A stretch of 64,000 nucleotides of DNA from Sphingomonas palmae (GTDB lineage Bacteria > Pseudomonadota > Alphaproteobacteria > Sphingomonadales > Sphingomonadaceae): assembly GCF_900109565.1 (NCBI RefSeq), contig NZ_FNZZ01000001.1:310001-374000 (forward strand), read 5' to 3'. Numbering within the stretch: position 1 is the first letter of the stretch; each line of letters begins with the position of its first letter. A program made the position numbers and the translations under genes. Shown here in pieces: positions 9,027 to 17,653 of this stretch. The notes under the pieces are model-generated. The model was not told the origin of the DNA. It searched no databases and was given only the letters and a program-made list of their open reading frames with translations.

Positions 9027-9730
9027 GCGATCACCAGCATCAGCAGCAGCGCCGTCTCGGTCAGCTCGATCCCCGCGCCGTGAACGTCGCCCGACATCCC
9101 GCCGACCCGCCGCGTGAACATCAGGCCGAGCAGCACGAGGACGACCGGCGCCGCCAGCAACACCGGCGCCACAACAGACCCGCCCAGCAGCAGCAGCCCC
9201 CACCCGATCAGGTCACGCGACCGTACTGCGCCCGCGATCGCGGCACCCAGTCCGCCGTTCTTGAGCAGCGGCACCGCGCGCGCCCACCACAAGGGTCCGA
9301 CCCGCGCCGCCGCCGGGATGAGCAGCAGTGCCGTCCAGCCCGCGGGCACGATCAGATGCAGCGCGACGAGCTTCGCCGCCAGTTGCAGCACGATCGCGAT
9401 CACGCCGAAGCTGCCGACGTGCGGGTCGGCCATAACCGACAGCAGGCGCGTGCGATCACCGTGCGCGGCGCCCAGACCATCCGCCAGGTCGCCCAGCCCG
9501 TCGAGGTGGAGCGCCCCCGTCACCCACGTCCATGCGAGCAGCGCGGCGAGCGCCCCCATCCAGGGATCGATCAGCGCTCCTGACCACGCAGCCGCTGCCA
9601 CGACCGCCCCAACGACAAGACCCACGAGCGGGTACATCCGCACCGCCGCCGCGAAGTCGCCGTCGCGCGAGGCAAGCCTCGGCATCGGCAGCCGCGTCAG
9701 GAACGACAGCGCGACGATCAGGCGACGCAC
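9014..9730 (-). CDS. cobS: Adenosylcobinamide-GDP ribazoletransferase (cobalamin synthase)
   Basis: The 238-residue integral membrane protein has the CobS signature [10 protein letters not shown] at the N-terminus, then [20 protein letters not shown] with the Asp-rich motif, and ends in a hydrophobic C-terminus. It joins adenosylcobinamide-GDP to alpha-ribazole (phosphate). The GTG at 9730 gives the normal family length; a much longer open frame upstream is out-of-family sequence lying over the phosphatase gene. It overlaps the end of that phosphatase gene by 13 bp, as expected in a coupled operon. Confidence 0.92.
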   Translation of the reverse strand: MRRLIVALSFLTRLPMPRLASRDGDFAAAVRMYPLVGLVVGAVVAAAAWSGALIDPWMGALAALLAWTWVTGALHLDGLGDLADGLGAAHGDRTRLLSVMADPHVGSFGVIAIVLQLAAKLVALHLIVPAGWTALLLIPAAARVGPLWWARAVPLLKNGGLGAAIAGAVRSRDLIGWGLLLLGGSVVAPVLLAAPVVLVLLGLMFTRRVGGMSGDVHGAGIELTETALLLMLVIAQRV

Positions 9731-10296
9731 GGCACCAACCCCGTCACCTGCGCCCGCCGCGGGCTGCCCTCCCAGACACGCAGCGACACGACAGCGGCGT
9801 ATGGCAGATCGAACACCCAGACCTGCTCGCGATCGAACCCGCACAACAGGTGAAGTGCGGCGCGGATCGGCCCGCCGTGCGTCACCACCAGCGTCGGCTC
9901 GGTCGGGATCGCCGCCAACGCCTCGCCGACTCTCGCCACCAGCGCCGACCATGTTTCTCCGCTCGGCGGCGGGAAGGCGTCGGGATCGTTCCAGAATCGG
10001 GCGAGCGCGTCCTGATCGAGCTCGCGAGCGAACTGCCCGTCCCATCCACCGAAATCGAGCTCGCGCCAGCGCGGATCGATTTCGCCGCCGCCCAGCGCCT
10101 CGACGCACTCGCGCGCGCGCCGCAGGTCGGACGAAAGACGGTGTGCCACTTCCTGCCCGCTCTCCGTCAGTCGTCCCGCCTGCGTGACGCAAGCCGCGAT
10201 CCCCGCGGGCGTCGCCGCGCAATCGGTGCGGCCCAGCATGCGACCGGGTAGCACCGGCTCACCGTGCCGCATCAGGTGCAGCGCGAACGACCTCAT
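9718..10296 (-). CDS. Histidine phosphatase, probable alpha-ribazole-5'-phosphate phosphatase (CobC type)
   Basis: The 192-residue protein belongs to the histidine phosphatase superfamily: LMRHGEPV near the N-terminus carries the catalytic RHG triad and VVTHGGPIRA the second catalytic His. The ELDFGGWDG block matches the phosphoglycerate mutase/CobC branch. Between cobT and cobS, the natural job is removing the phosphate from alpha-ribazole phosphate or adenosylcobalamin phosphate. The start overlaps the cobT stop by 4 bp (ATGA). Confidence 0.88.
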   Translation of the reverse strand: MRSFALHLMRHGEPVLPGRMLGRTDCAATPAGIAACVTQAGRLTESGQEVAHRLSSDLRRARECVEALGGGEIDPRWRELDFGGWDGQFARELDQDALARFWNDPDAFPPPSGETWSALVARVGEALAAIPTEPTLVVTHGGPIRAALHLLCGFDREQVWVFDLPYAAVVSLRVWEGSPRRAQVTGLVPCVA

Positions 10297-11303
10297 CCGC
10301 CGCCGATACCCGCTTCCGCGAAGGTCGCCATCCCGTCATGCGCGGCGAGCGCGGCGCGGATCACGCCCACCGCCACCGCCGCGCCGCTCCCCTCGCCAAG
10401 CCGCATGTCGAGCGACAGCAAGGGGCGCAGGTTCAGGCGATCGAGCAGGCGCTGGTGCCCCGGCTCGGCCGAACAATGCCCCGCGATCAGGTGATCGACG
10501 ATTTCCGGCACTGCCCGCGCAAGCGGCGCCACCGCGGCGGAGGCGATGAAGCCATCTAGCACGACCGGCACGCGCGCGTGACGTGCCGCGATCACCGCGC
10601 CCGCAATCGCAACGATCTCGCGCCCGCCCAGCCGCCGCAGGATCTCGAACGGTGTGTCCAGGCTGCTCCCGTGACACGACAGCCCCGCGTCGACCACGGC
10701 CGCCTTCCGCGAGACGCCGGCGCCGTCGACGCCCGTGCCCGGTCCGACCCAGTCGCGCCCCTCACCGCCGAAGCTCGCCGCCGCCAGCGCTGCTGCCGCG
10801 GTCGAGTTGCCGATCCCCATCTCGCCGAGGACGAGCAGGTCGGCGTCGCCGATCGCCGCTGCGCCCGCAATCAGCGCGTGCAGGCACTCGGCCTCGCTCA
10901 TCGCCGGCGCGCTTGTGAAATCTTCGGTCGGGTGGTCGAGATCGAGCGGCACCACATGCAACGTCAGCCCGGCATTCGCCGCCAATGCGTTGATCGCCGC
11001 GCCCCCGCGTTCGAAGTTTGCAACCATCTGCGCAGTCACGCTCGCCGGAAAGGCACTGATCCCTTGAGCGACCACGCCGTGGTTGCCCGCGAACACGACC
11101 GCCCGGCCGCGCTCGATCCGCGGGCGCTCGCGCTGCTGCCAGCCGGCCATGAAGATCGCGATCTCCTCAAGCCGCCCCAGCGACCGCGCAGGTTTGGTCA
11201 ACATTGCCTGCCGTGACGCCGCCGCTTCGCACGCCTGTGCGTCCGTCGCCGGCAAGCTCCGCAACGCTTCGTCGAAGGCGGCAACGCTCTCGAACCGGAT
11301 CAT
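10293..11303 (-). CDS. cobT: Nicotinate-nucleotide:dimethylbenzimidazole phosphoribosyltransferase
   Basis: The 336-residue protein has the CobT signatures KPARSLGRLEEIA, VVFAGNHGVVAQGISAFP, ALGEMGIGNST-like (LVLGEMGIGNSTAAAAL) and the C-terminal RLGEGSGAA block. It activates the lower ligand base by making alpha-ribazole phosphate. The ATG at 11303 is used because it gives a canonical N-terminus and a 4-bp ATGA overlap with the DUF1636 gene; a longer frame up to 11390 lies inside that gene. DUF1636-cobT-phosphatase-cobS form one tightly overlapping operon. Confidence 0.94.
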   Translation of the reverse strand: MIRFESVAAFDEALRSLPATDAQACEAAASRQAMLTKPARSLGRLEEIAIFMAGWQQRERPRIERGRAVVFAGNHGVVAQGISAFPASVTAQMVANFERGGAAINALAANAGLTLHVVPLDLDHPTEDFTSAPAMSEAECLHALIAGAAAIGDADLLVLGEMGIGNSTAAAALAAASFGGEGRDWVGPGTGVDGAGVSRKAAVVDAGLSCHGSSLDTPFEILRRLGGREIVAIAGAVIAARHARVPVVLDGFIASAAVAPLARAVPEIVDHLIAGHCSAEPGHQRLLDRLNLRPLLSLDMRLGEGSGAAVAVGVIRAALAAHDGMATFAEAGIGGG

Positions 11304-11710
11304 TCGACCACGAAGCCGGCGGGTGGCGTGCGCGTGATGAAATGTCCCTTCACGCCCTGCGGCCACTGCTTGAACGGCACCTGACCCCAATCGCTGTCGG
11401 CATAGGCGCGCGCATATTCAAGGATCGCTTGTGCCGCTTCCTCACCGGGCACGAACCGTCCCATGACATAGCCGACCTTGTCCGGCGCGCGCAGATGCAC
11501 CGTGCAGAAGTCCTGGCAGGCGAACAGGCACGGCATTTCTTCGATCGCGATGCTCGCGAAGGCGGGATCGTCCGCGGCCACCTGCCGCAGCGCCTCGACC
11601 ATCCGCGCGCCGCCACGTTTGCCATCCGCATCATCTCGCACCTCGGCCGAGTGGCGACAGGTGTTGCACGCGACCACCGCCACGCCAGATGCGCTTGGCT
11701 TCAACGCCAC
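11300..11710 (-). CDS. DUF1636 family predicted metal-binding protein
   Basis: The 136-residue protein begins with a GTG; no in-frame start lies between it and the upstream stop. It has Cys clusters ACNTC near residue 14 and CLFACQDFC near residue 60, plus GYVMGRFVP, the pattern of DUF1636, a thioredoxin-like ferredoxin-fold family. These Cys residues could hold a metal or Fe-S centre. DUF1636 genes are often found with cobalamin genes, and here the gene leads the cobT operon with a 4-bp overlap. A role in corrinoid or cobalt handling is inference from context. It is divergent from the TonB receptor gene. Confidence 0.85.
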   Translation of the reverse strand: MALKPSASGVAVVACNTCRHSAEVRDDADGKRGGARMVEALRQVAADDPAFASIAIEEMPCLFACQDFCTVHLRAPDKVGYVMGRFVPGEEAAQAILEYARAYADSDWGQVPFKQWPQGVKGHFITRTPPAGFVVE

Positions 11711-11889
11711 CTGTCGTGCCTCGCGACGATTGCCAGCCGACTTTCTTCACGATCGATCATCACGTCTCCAAAAGCTACGTGTCCGCCGCGCGCGGCAGCG
11801 AGCTCGTCTGGATCGCCCGATAGCGCCAGCCGCGCATTTTGTCCCCGAGAGATACGCGACGAAGCAGCGCGAGGTTGGTGCGATGATGT

Positions 11890-11917
11890 AACATTGCGCT
11901 TGATATGTCACAATGTT
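11890..11917. promoter_or_regulatory. Inverted repeat upstream of TonB receptor, possible metal-regulator operator
   Basis: AACATTG (11890-11896) and CAATGTT (11911-11917) are perfect inverted arms whose starts are 21 bp apart, about two helical turns. They lie about 40-65 bp before the TonB receptor start and in the shared divergent region. Inside, GATATGT resembles half of the AT-rich palindromes bound by Zur in alphaproteobacteria. The regulator is a guess; the repeat itself is visible. No cobalamin riboswitch core was found here. Confidence 0.35.
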
Positions 11918-11955
11918 GCTCCTAGGCGGCACTGCAGGTGTTCAGGGAAACAGTG

Positions 11956-14154
11956 ATGACCAAGTTCTTGCGTGCAACCGTCAGCCTCGCTGCCGTCGCG
12001 ATCGCCAGCCCGGCGCTCGCGCAATCGTCCTCCGGCGGTACCGGCGTCACCAACGTGCAGCAGGATTCCGGTTCCGCAACCGTGGCGACCTCCGCGCGCC
12101 AGCCGAGCGTCGGCGACATCATCGTCACCGCGCCGGTCGAGCGGAGCGAGCGCGACGTGCTCCAGGGCACCTCCGTCCTCTCGGGCGAGGCGCTGACCCG
12201 CGATCTGCGCCCGACGATCGGCGAGACGCTGTCGCGGCTGCCCGGCGTATCGGCGACCTCATTCGGCCCCTCAGCCTCGCGCCCGATCCTGCGCGGCTTC
12301 CAGGGCGAGCGTATCCGCGTGCTGACCGACGGCATCGGCGCGATCGACGTGTCGAACACCAGCGTCGACCACGCGGTCGTCGTCGATCCCCTGCTCGCCG
12401 AACGGATCGAGGTGCTACGTGGTCCAAGCGCGCTCCTGTTCGGCTCGTCCGCGGTCGGCGGCGTCGTCAACGTCGTCGACACGCGCATTCCGCGCACCGT
12501 GCCAGAGAACGGCTACCGCCTGAGTGGCATCGCCAATTACGGCTCGGCCGCGAACGAGCGTTCGGCCGAGATGGCGGGCGACGTTGCGGTCGGGCAGCAT
12601 CTCGTCCTCCACGCCGACGGATCGTATCTGAAGACCGACAATCTGCGCATCGGCGGCTACGCGCTCTCGCGTGCAGCCCGCGCCGCCGCGCTCAGCCAGG
12701 TCGGAGTCCCGCAGGATGTCGAGCCGGGCGAGGAGCCGATCGACTTCGCCGCCAGCGCCGCGATCCGCGGCAAGCTGCCCAACAGCCAGTCGGAGACGTG
12801 GACCGCGGGCGTCGGTGCCAGCATCATCACCGACACTGGGCAGCTCGGCATCAGCTACAGCCACTACGACAGCTTCTACGGCATCCCGATCCGCTACGCG
12901 ACGCAAGTGGGTCAGGAGCAGGAGGCGCCGCGTCTCGACCTTGTTCAGAACCGTGTCGACCTGCGCGGCGAGGTCGAGACCGGCGGCGGCTTCCTCGACC
13001 GCATCCGCATCCGCGCGGGCCAGGCGACCTACCGCCACTTCGAACTCGAAGAGGACGGCTCGGTCGGCACTGCCTTCTACAACAACGGGCTCGAGGGTCG
13101 GCTCGAGCTGGTCCAGGCACGCCGCGGCGTCTGGTCGGGCGCGTCGGGCGTTCAGTATTTCAACCGCCAGTTCAACGTCGTCGGTGACGAGGCATTCCTG
13201 CCGCGCAACGAGACTAACCAGACCGGCCTCTTCACGCTCCAGCAGTTCGATTTCGGCAAGCTGAAGGCGGAAGCCGGCGCGCGCTACGAATGGACCGATC
13301 AGGCGGCGAAGACCGACGCCGACCAGCGCTTCTTCGTCGGCAAGGCGAGCTACGGTGCGTTCTCGGGCTCGCTCGGCGCCAGCTACGGCTTCACCGACGC
13401 GCTGCGCGTCGGCGTGAACGGCTCCTACACCGAACGCGCACCCTCGGCCGAGGAATTGTTCGCCAATGGCGGCCATGCCGGCACGCAGGCCTATGAACTG
13501 GGCAATCCCGACTTCCGGCTGGAACGCAGCTGGGGGCTCGAGGCCACGCTTCACGCGCACAGCGCCCGCGTCAACTTCGACGCCTCCGCCTATTACAACT
13601 GGATCACCAACTTCATCTACGAGAACCAGGTGAACCAAGGCATCTGCCAAGCTGCGGCGGTACAGTACGGCGCGGCAGGGCGCGAGGTCGAGCTGCCCTG
13701 CTTCCAGTACAATCAGGCCGACGCGCATTATTACGGCTTCGAGGCCGATCTCTCCGCCAACCTCTTCACGATCGGCACCACGCGGATCAACGCCGACGTG
13801 CTCGGCGATTACGTCCACGCCAATGTCGTCGATCAGGGGCCGGTGCCGCGCATCCCGGCGCCGCGCGTGCTCGGCGGCGTCGAGGCGCAGGGCGACGCCT
13901 TCACCGCGCGCGCGGAGGTCGAGCACCTGTTCGAACAGAACCGGACTGCCCCGTTTGAGACCGCGACCGACGATTATACGCTGGTCAACGCCAGCCTCGC
14001 CTTCTCGCCGTTCGGCCGCGACAACAAGACGCAGCTGGTGCTGAGCGCCAACAACATCTTCGACGTGAATGCCCGCCGCGCGTCGAGCTTTCTCAAGGAC
14101 TTCGCGCCGCTCGCCGGACGCGACCTGCGCGCTACGCTGCGCTTCGGCCTGTAA
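11956..14154 (+). CDS. TonB-dependent outer-membrane receptor, ZnuD-like
   Basis: The 732-residue protein has a signal peptide ending near ASPALAQ, a TonB-box/plug region (GDIIVTAPVE, LPGVSATSFG, RPILRGFQGERIRVLTDG) and a 22-strand-type beta-barrel ending in LRATLRFGL. The stretch DHAVVVDPLLAERIEVLRGP and the barrel motif ERAPSAEELFANGGHAGTQ resemble the zinc receptor ZnuD group more than BtuB. Its place beside cobalamin genes would instead suggest corrinoid uptake, so both substrates are open. The ATG at 11956 is preferred over the GTG at 11938 because AGGGAAA lies upstream at a suitable distance. Confidence 0.88.
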   Translation: MTKFLRATVSLAAVAIASPALAQSSSGGTGVTNVQQDSGSATVATSARQPSVGDIIVTAPVERSERDVLQGTSVLSGEALTRDLRPTIGETLSRLPGVSATSFGPSASRPILRGFQGERIRVLTDGIGAIDVSNTSVDHAVVVDPLLAERIEVLRGPSALLFGSSAVGGVVNVVDTRIPRTVPENGYRLSGIANYGSAANERSAEMAGDVAVGQHLVLHADGSYLKTDNLRIGGYALSRAARAAALSQVGVPQDVEPGEEPIDFAASAAIRGKLPNSQSETWTAGVGASIITDTGQLGISYSHYDSFYGIPIRYATQVGQEQEAPRLDLVQNRVDLRGEVETGGGFLDRIRIRAGQATYRHFELEEDGSVGTAFYNNGLEGRLELVQARRGVWSGASGVQYFNRQFNVVGDEAFLPRNETNQTGLFTLQQFDFGKLKAEAGARYEWTDQAAKTDADQRFFVGKASYGAFSGSLGASYGFTDALRVGVNGSYTERAPSAEELFANGGHAGTQAYELGNPDFRLERSWGLEATLHAHSARVNFDASAYYNWITNFIYENQVNQGICQAAAVQYGAAGREVELPCFQYNQADAHYYGFEADLSANLFTIGTTRINADVLGDYVHANVVDQGPVPRIPAPRVLGGVEAQGDAFTARAEVEHLFEQNRTAPFETATDDYTLVNASLAFSPFGRDNKTQLVLSANNIFDVNARRASSFLKDFAPLAGRDLRATLRFGL

Positions 14155-14160
14155 ATCGCA

Positions 14161-14192
14161 GGACCGGGCACCGCGTCGGCGGTGCCCGGTCC
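14161..14192. terminator. Bidirectional terminator hairpin
   Basis: A perfect 13-bp stem (arms 14161-14173 and 14180-14192, 6-nt loop) sits between the convergent TonB receptor and mscL genes. No long T-run follows, but position and strength fit a shared terminator. Confidence 0.75.
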
Positions 14193-14205
14193 ACTCGCGT
14201 CAGGA

Positions 14206-14658
14206 TTACGCCGCCGGCGGACGCTGGCGCAGTTCGTCGCGGATTTCGCGCAGCAGCACCAGATCGGCGGGCTCAGCCTTGGGTGCTTCCTCGACCGGCT
14301 TGTGGTGGAACGCCAGCACGCGGTTTACCGAGCGGACGAGCAGAAAGATGATGAAAGCGACGATCAGGAAGTTGACCGCCTGCGTGATGAACTCGCCATA
14401 TCCCAGCAGCGGCACGCCCGCCTTCTTCAGCGCGACATAGTCGGTCGACCCGACCAATGCCGGCGGCACCTTGCCCGGTGACAGAACGAGGAAATAGCTC
14501 GAGAAATCGAGACCGCCGAATATCTTGCCGATGATCGGCATCAGCACGTCCTCGGTCAGCGAGGTCACGATCTTGCTGAACGCCGCGCCGATGATCACCG
14601 CAACCGCGAGATCGAGCACGTTGCCGCGCATGATAAAGGCTTTGAAATCGTTCAGCAT
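14206..14658 (-). CDS. mscL: Large-conductance mechanosensitive channel
   Basis: The 150-residue inner-membrane protein begins MLNDFKAFIMRGNVLDLAVA, the classical MscL N-terminal helix and first transmembrane segment, and has a second transmembrane segment (FLIVAFIIFLLVRSVNRV) and a charged cytoplasmic C-terminus. It opens under hypo-osmotic stress to release solutes. The ATG at 14658 follows GGGAGC by 5 nt; an in-frame ATG at 14691 would add 11 residues before the canonical start. It is monocistronic. The 290 bp upstream up to the tRNA-Ala gene show no gene. Confidence 0.95.
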   Translation of the reverse strand: MLNDFKAFIMRGNVLDLAVAVIIGAAFSKIVTSLTEDVLMPIIGKIFGGLDFSSYFLVLSPGKVPPALVGSTDYVALKKAGVPLLGYGEFITQAVNFLIVAFIIFLLVRSVNRVLAFHHKPVEEAPKAEPADLVLLREIRDELRQRPPAA

Positions 14659-14948
14659 GTTTGCTCCCTTCTGTTGACAGGTCTTCGCCAAGAGCGAGAG
14701 ACTTGCTGCACAGCATTAGAACACAATCATGCCGTGGCGGGTAGAAGCAATCCGCTTGTGATCAGAGGCACCAATGAACCATCGGTTCGCGCTTTGATTG
14801 CGTCAGCATGAGCAATCTTCCGCCTTCGCGAATGACCGACTCATTCGAAGCAACTGGACTGGCCGAGCGCAGCTCAAAGCCATTGTGCGCCAATGCACCC
14901 ACATCCGGGCAGGTGCATCAAAAGATTTCACAGGATGCAGGAAGGAAA

Positions 14949-15024
14949 TGGTGGAGCCGAGGGGGATCGAACCCCTGACCTTCGCAATGCCATTGCGACG
15001 CTCTCCCAGCTGAGCTACGGCCCC
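14949..15024 (-). tRNA. tRNA-Ala (GGC)
   Basis: The minus strand folds into a 76-nt cloverleaf with encoded CCA: acceptor GGGGCCG/CGGCTCC, D-arm GCTC..GAGC, anticodon stem TCGCA/TGCGA with loop ATGGCAT (anticodon GGC) and a T-arm with TTCGATC. Confidence 0.97.
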
Positions 15025-15111
15025 ATTCCCGTTGGGAAGCGCCCACTAACCGGGCGCTGCGGGCTTGGCAAGCGGTGTATCGCACCATTTGCCAAGCCGC
15101 GGCAGAAAAAG

Positions 15112-15435
15112 TCAGTTCTCGTCGTCGTCCTTGCTCGCCTCGACGCCCAGGTCGTCGTCGCCGCCCAGATCGACCTCGTCGTCGGCCGAGGGCTCTTCGT
15201 CCTCGTTCGGCGCCAGATCCATATCCTCGTCGTCGCCGGCGAGATCGTTATCGGCGTCCTGCTTGGTCGTCTTCGTCGCCTCGAACGGCAGCGGCTGCTT
15301 CGACTTCAGGATCGGCTCGGGCGCCCAAGCGTACCCGCAGTTGATGCAGGTGATCGGGTCGTCCTTGGTGAGGTCATAGAAACGCGTCGCGCATTTCGGG
15401 CACGTACGCTTCGTGCCCCATTCCGGCTGGATCAT
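15112..15435 (-). CDS. TIGR02300 family protein (FYDLN acid protein)
   Basis: The 107-residue protein starts with EWGTKRTCPKC, followed by the diagnostic FYDLTKDDPITCINCGYAW. Two CxxC pairs form a probable zinc ribbon; the remaining two thirds is acidic and low in complexity, ending in DDDEN, and likely disordered. The family is conserved in alphaproteobacteria, typically beside aroA, but its function is unknown. The ATG at 15435 gives the standard N-terminus. It is divergent from aroA with 95 bp between them. Confidence 0.92.
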   Translation of the reverse strand: MIQPEWGTKRTCPKCATRFYDLTKDDPITCINCGYAWAPEPILKSKQPLPFEATKTTKQDADNDLAGDDEDMDLAPNEDEEPSADDEVDLGGDDDLGVEASKDDDEN

Positions 15436-15530
15436 GCCGTGAAAGCCTTTCGGATGGGTGGTTCTGCAGGTAAGCCCTGCGAAGTGGGGCGCGCCTTGCC
15501 ATAGCACAACCCGGCTGGCAAGCGGCGCGC

Positions 15531-16865
15531 ATGCCGCATCCCGAACCCACCCGTCTGACCGTTCCCGCCGCCGCGCGCCTCGTCGGCCGTATCCGTGTTC
15601 CCGGCGACAAGTCGATCAGCCACCGCGCGCTGATGCTTTCCGCGCTCGCGGTCGGAGAAAGCCGTGTCAAGGGGCTGCTGGAGGGCGAGGACGTGCTCGC
15701 CACCGCCGCGGCGCTGCGCGCGATGGGCGCGCGGATCGAGCGTGATGCGGCCGGCGTGTGGACGATCAACGGCGTCGGCGTCGGCGGCCTGCTGCAACCC
15801 GCGGCCGCGCTCGACATGGGCAATTCCGGCACCTCGACCCGCTTGCTGATGGGCCTGATCGCCTCGCACCCGATCACCGCGACGTTCACGGGCGACGCGT
15901 CGCTGTCGGCGCGTCCGATGGAGCGCGTCATCACGCCGCTGTCGCGCATGGGCGCCGACATCACCGCCTCGCCCGGTGGCCGCCTGCCGCTGATGCTGCG
16001 CGGTCTCTGTCCCGCGGTTCCGATCGAGTACGAACTCCCGGTCGCCTCGGCGCAGGTGAAGTCGGCCGTGCTGCTCGCCGGGCTCAACACGCCGGGCGTC
16101 ACCCGCGTGATCGAGCCGGTGCCGACGCGCGACCACAGCGAACGAATGCTCGCGGGCTTCGGCGCCGAGGTGCTTGTCGAGGAGACGAGCCGCGGCCGCG
16201 TCATCTCGATCACCGGCGAGGCGGAGCTCCGCCCACAGTCGATCACCGTACCGGGCGACCCTTCGTCCGCCGCCTTCTGGATGGTCGCCGCGTCGATCGT
16301 GCCGGGCAGCGACGTCGTGATCGAGAATGTCGGGCTCAACCCGACCCGCGCCGGCCTAGTCACCGCGCTGCGCATGATGGGCGCGGACATCACCGAGCTC
16401 GATCCGCGCACCGTCGGCGGCGAGCCGGTCGCTGATCTGCGCGTCCGCCACGCCGCCTTGCAGGGCATCACCGTGCCGCACGATCTCGCGCCCGCGATGA
16501 TCGACGAATATCCGGTGCTGTTCGTCGCCGCAGCCTTCGCCGCCGGCCGCACCGTCGCGCGCGGCGCCGACGAGTTGCGCGTCAAGGAAAGCGACCGCAT
16601 CGCCGCGATGCGCGCAGCGCTGGAGGCGAACGGGGTGTCGGTAACAGAGCACGACGACGGCCTGTCGATCGACGGCACTGGGGGCGACGCAATTCCCGGG
16701 GGCGGTACGGTCACGACCCGGCTCGATCACCGCATCGCGATGAGCATGACCGTTGCCGCGCTTCACGCCCGCGCCGCCATTACGCTCGACGACGCGTCGC
16801 CGGTGCAGACCAGCTATCCGACCTTCTTTGACCAACTGGCGCAGCTTTCGGGAGAAGCCGCATGA
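15531..16865 (+). CDS. aroA: 3-Phosphoshikimate 1-carboxyvinyltransferase (EPSP synthase)
   Basis: The 444-residue enzyme joins PEP and shikimate-3-phosphate in aromatic amino acid synthesis. It has PGDKSISHRALML, LLEGEDVLATAAALRAMGA, SAQVKSAVLLAGLNTPG, RDHSERMLAGFGA and LRVKESDR. The pattern is that of the class II EPSP synthases known from Agrobacterium. In the loop equivalent to the glyphosate-contact site the sequence is GNSGTSTR, so the glycine that is alanine in the CP4 enzyme is retained. The stop overlaps the cmk start by 4 bp, giving an aroA-cmk-rpsA block common in alphaproteobacteria. Confidence 0.96.
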   Translation: MPHPEPTRLTVPAAARLVGRIRVPGDKSISHRALMLSALAVGESRVKGLLEGEDVLATAAALRAMGARIERDAAGVWTINGVGVGGLLQPAAALDMGNSGTSTRLLMGLIASHPITATFTGDASLSARPMERVITPLSRMGADITASPGGRLPLMLRGLCPAVPIEYELPVASAQVKSAVLLAGLNTPGVTRVIEPVPTRDHSERMLAGFGAEVLVEETSRGRVISITGEAELRPQSITVPGDPSSAAFWMVAASIVPGSDVVIENVGLNPTRAGLVTALRMMGADITELDPRTVGGEPVADLRVRHAALQGITVPHDLAPAMIDEYPVLFVAAAFAAGRTVARGADELRVKESDRIAAMRAALEANGVSVTEHDDGLSIDGTGGDAIPGGGTVTTRLDHRIAMSMTVAALHARAAITLDDASPVQTSYPTFFDQLAQLSGEAA

Positions 16866-17488
16866 TCATCGCCGTCGACGGCCCCGCCGCCTCGGGCAAG
16901 GGCACGATCGCCAAGGCGCTCGCCCGCCACTATCACCTGCCCCACCTCGACACCGGGCTGCTCTACCGCGCGGTCGCCGCCACCGTCCGCCGTATGGAAC
17001 TCGACCCTGAGAAGGAGGCCGACGCGGTCGCCGCCTGCGACTTCGACGAGCTGACCCTCGCCGATCCGGGCTTGCGCGACGACGATGTCGGGCAGCTCGC
17101 CTCGGTTGTCTCGGCGCACCCGCTGGTGCGCGCGGCCTTGCTCCAGCGACAGAAGCGCTTCGCGCATCAGGAGGGCGGCGCCGTGCTCGACGGACGCGAC
17201 ATCGGCACGGTGATCGCGCCCGACGCGCTCGCCAAACTGTTCGTGCGCGCCACCCCGACGATCCGCGCGCAGCGCCGCCACGCTGAACTCAAGAACCGTG
17301 GCAGCACCGTCAGCTACGATCAGGTGCTCGCCGACATCCGCGCACGCGACGAACGCGACAGCAGCCGTTCGGCCGCCCCGCTCGTCCCCGCCGCCGACGC
17401 GGCGCTGCTCGACACCAGCTTCCTGTCGATTGAAGCCTCAATTGCCAAGGCGATTGCGCTCGTCGAGGCCCGCCGCCCCCGAGGCTGA
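16862..17488 (+). CDS. cmk: (d)CMP kinase
   Basis: The 208-residue nucleoside monophosphate kinase has the P-loop IAVDGPAASGKGTIAKALA at the N-terminus, LDTGLLYRAVA, LDGRDIGTVIAPDA and the R-rich lid region RAQRRHAELKNRG. It converts CMP and dCMP to the diphosphates. It overlaps aroA by ATGA, indicating coupling, and lies 268 bp upstream of rpsA, as in many proteobacteria. Confidence 0.95.
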   Translation: MIIAVDGPAASGKGTIAKALARHYHLPHLDTGLLYRAVAATVRRMELDPEKEADAVAACDFDELTLADPGLRDDDVGQLASVVSAHPLVRAALLQRQKRFAHQEGGAVLDGRDIGTVIAPDALAKLFVRATPTIRAQRRHAELKNRGSTVSYDQVLADIRARDERDSSRSAAPLVPAADAALLDTSFLSIEASIAKAIALVEARRPRG

Positions 17489-17653
17489 TCGCCACCGCCG
17501 AAGCTTGCTTCTCTCCTGCGCTTCGGCTAAGGGCGCGCGGTCCAGCGGGCCTTGGGTTCGCGGAGGCTTGGCGCACCGGTTTGATCCGTCCGCGCCCTTT
17601 TCGCACCAGCGTTCTGTGTCTCTGCATTCCCTCGGCGCGCGCGGATACCGCGT

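Noticed and set aside
7527..9203. A 558-codon minus-strand frame opposite cobQ
   Set aside because: Composition is typical of antisense GC-rich frames and cobQ has all its family motifs.
9731..10222. N-terminal extension of CobS
   Set aside because: The extra residues lie over the phosphatase gene in another frame and do not resemble CobS; a GTG at 9730 gives the family length.
11711..11955. Cobalamin riboswitch between DUF1636 and the TonB receptor
   Set aside because: Neither strand shows the conserved B12-box or the GCCACTG core at a suitable position.
12415..13926. A 503-codon minus-strand frame opposite the first TonB receptor
   Set aside because: No start context or family motif; it shadows the receptor.
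14659..14948. Possible small gene or RNA between mscL and tRNA-Ala
   Set aside because: No start with ribosome site, no stable long fold and no recognisable RNA motif was seen in these 290 bp.
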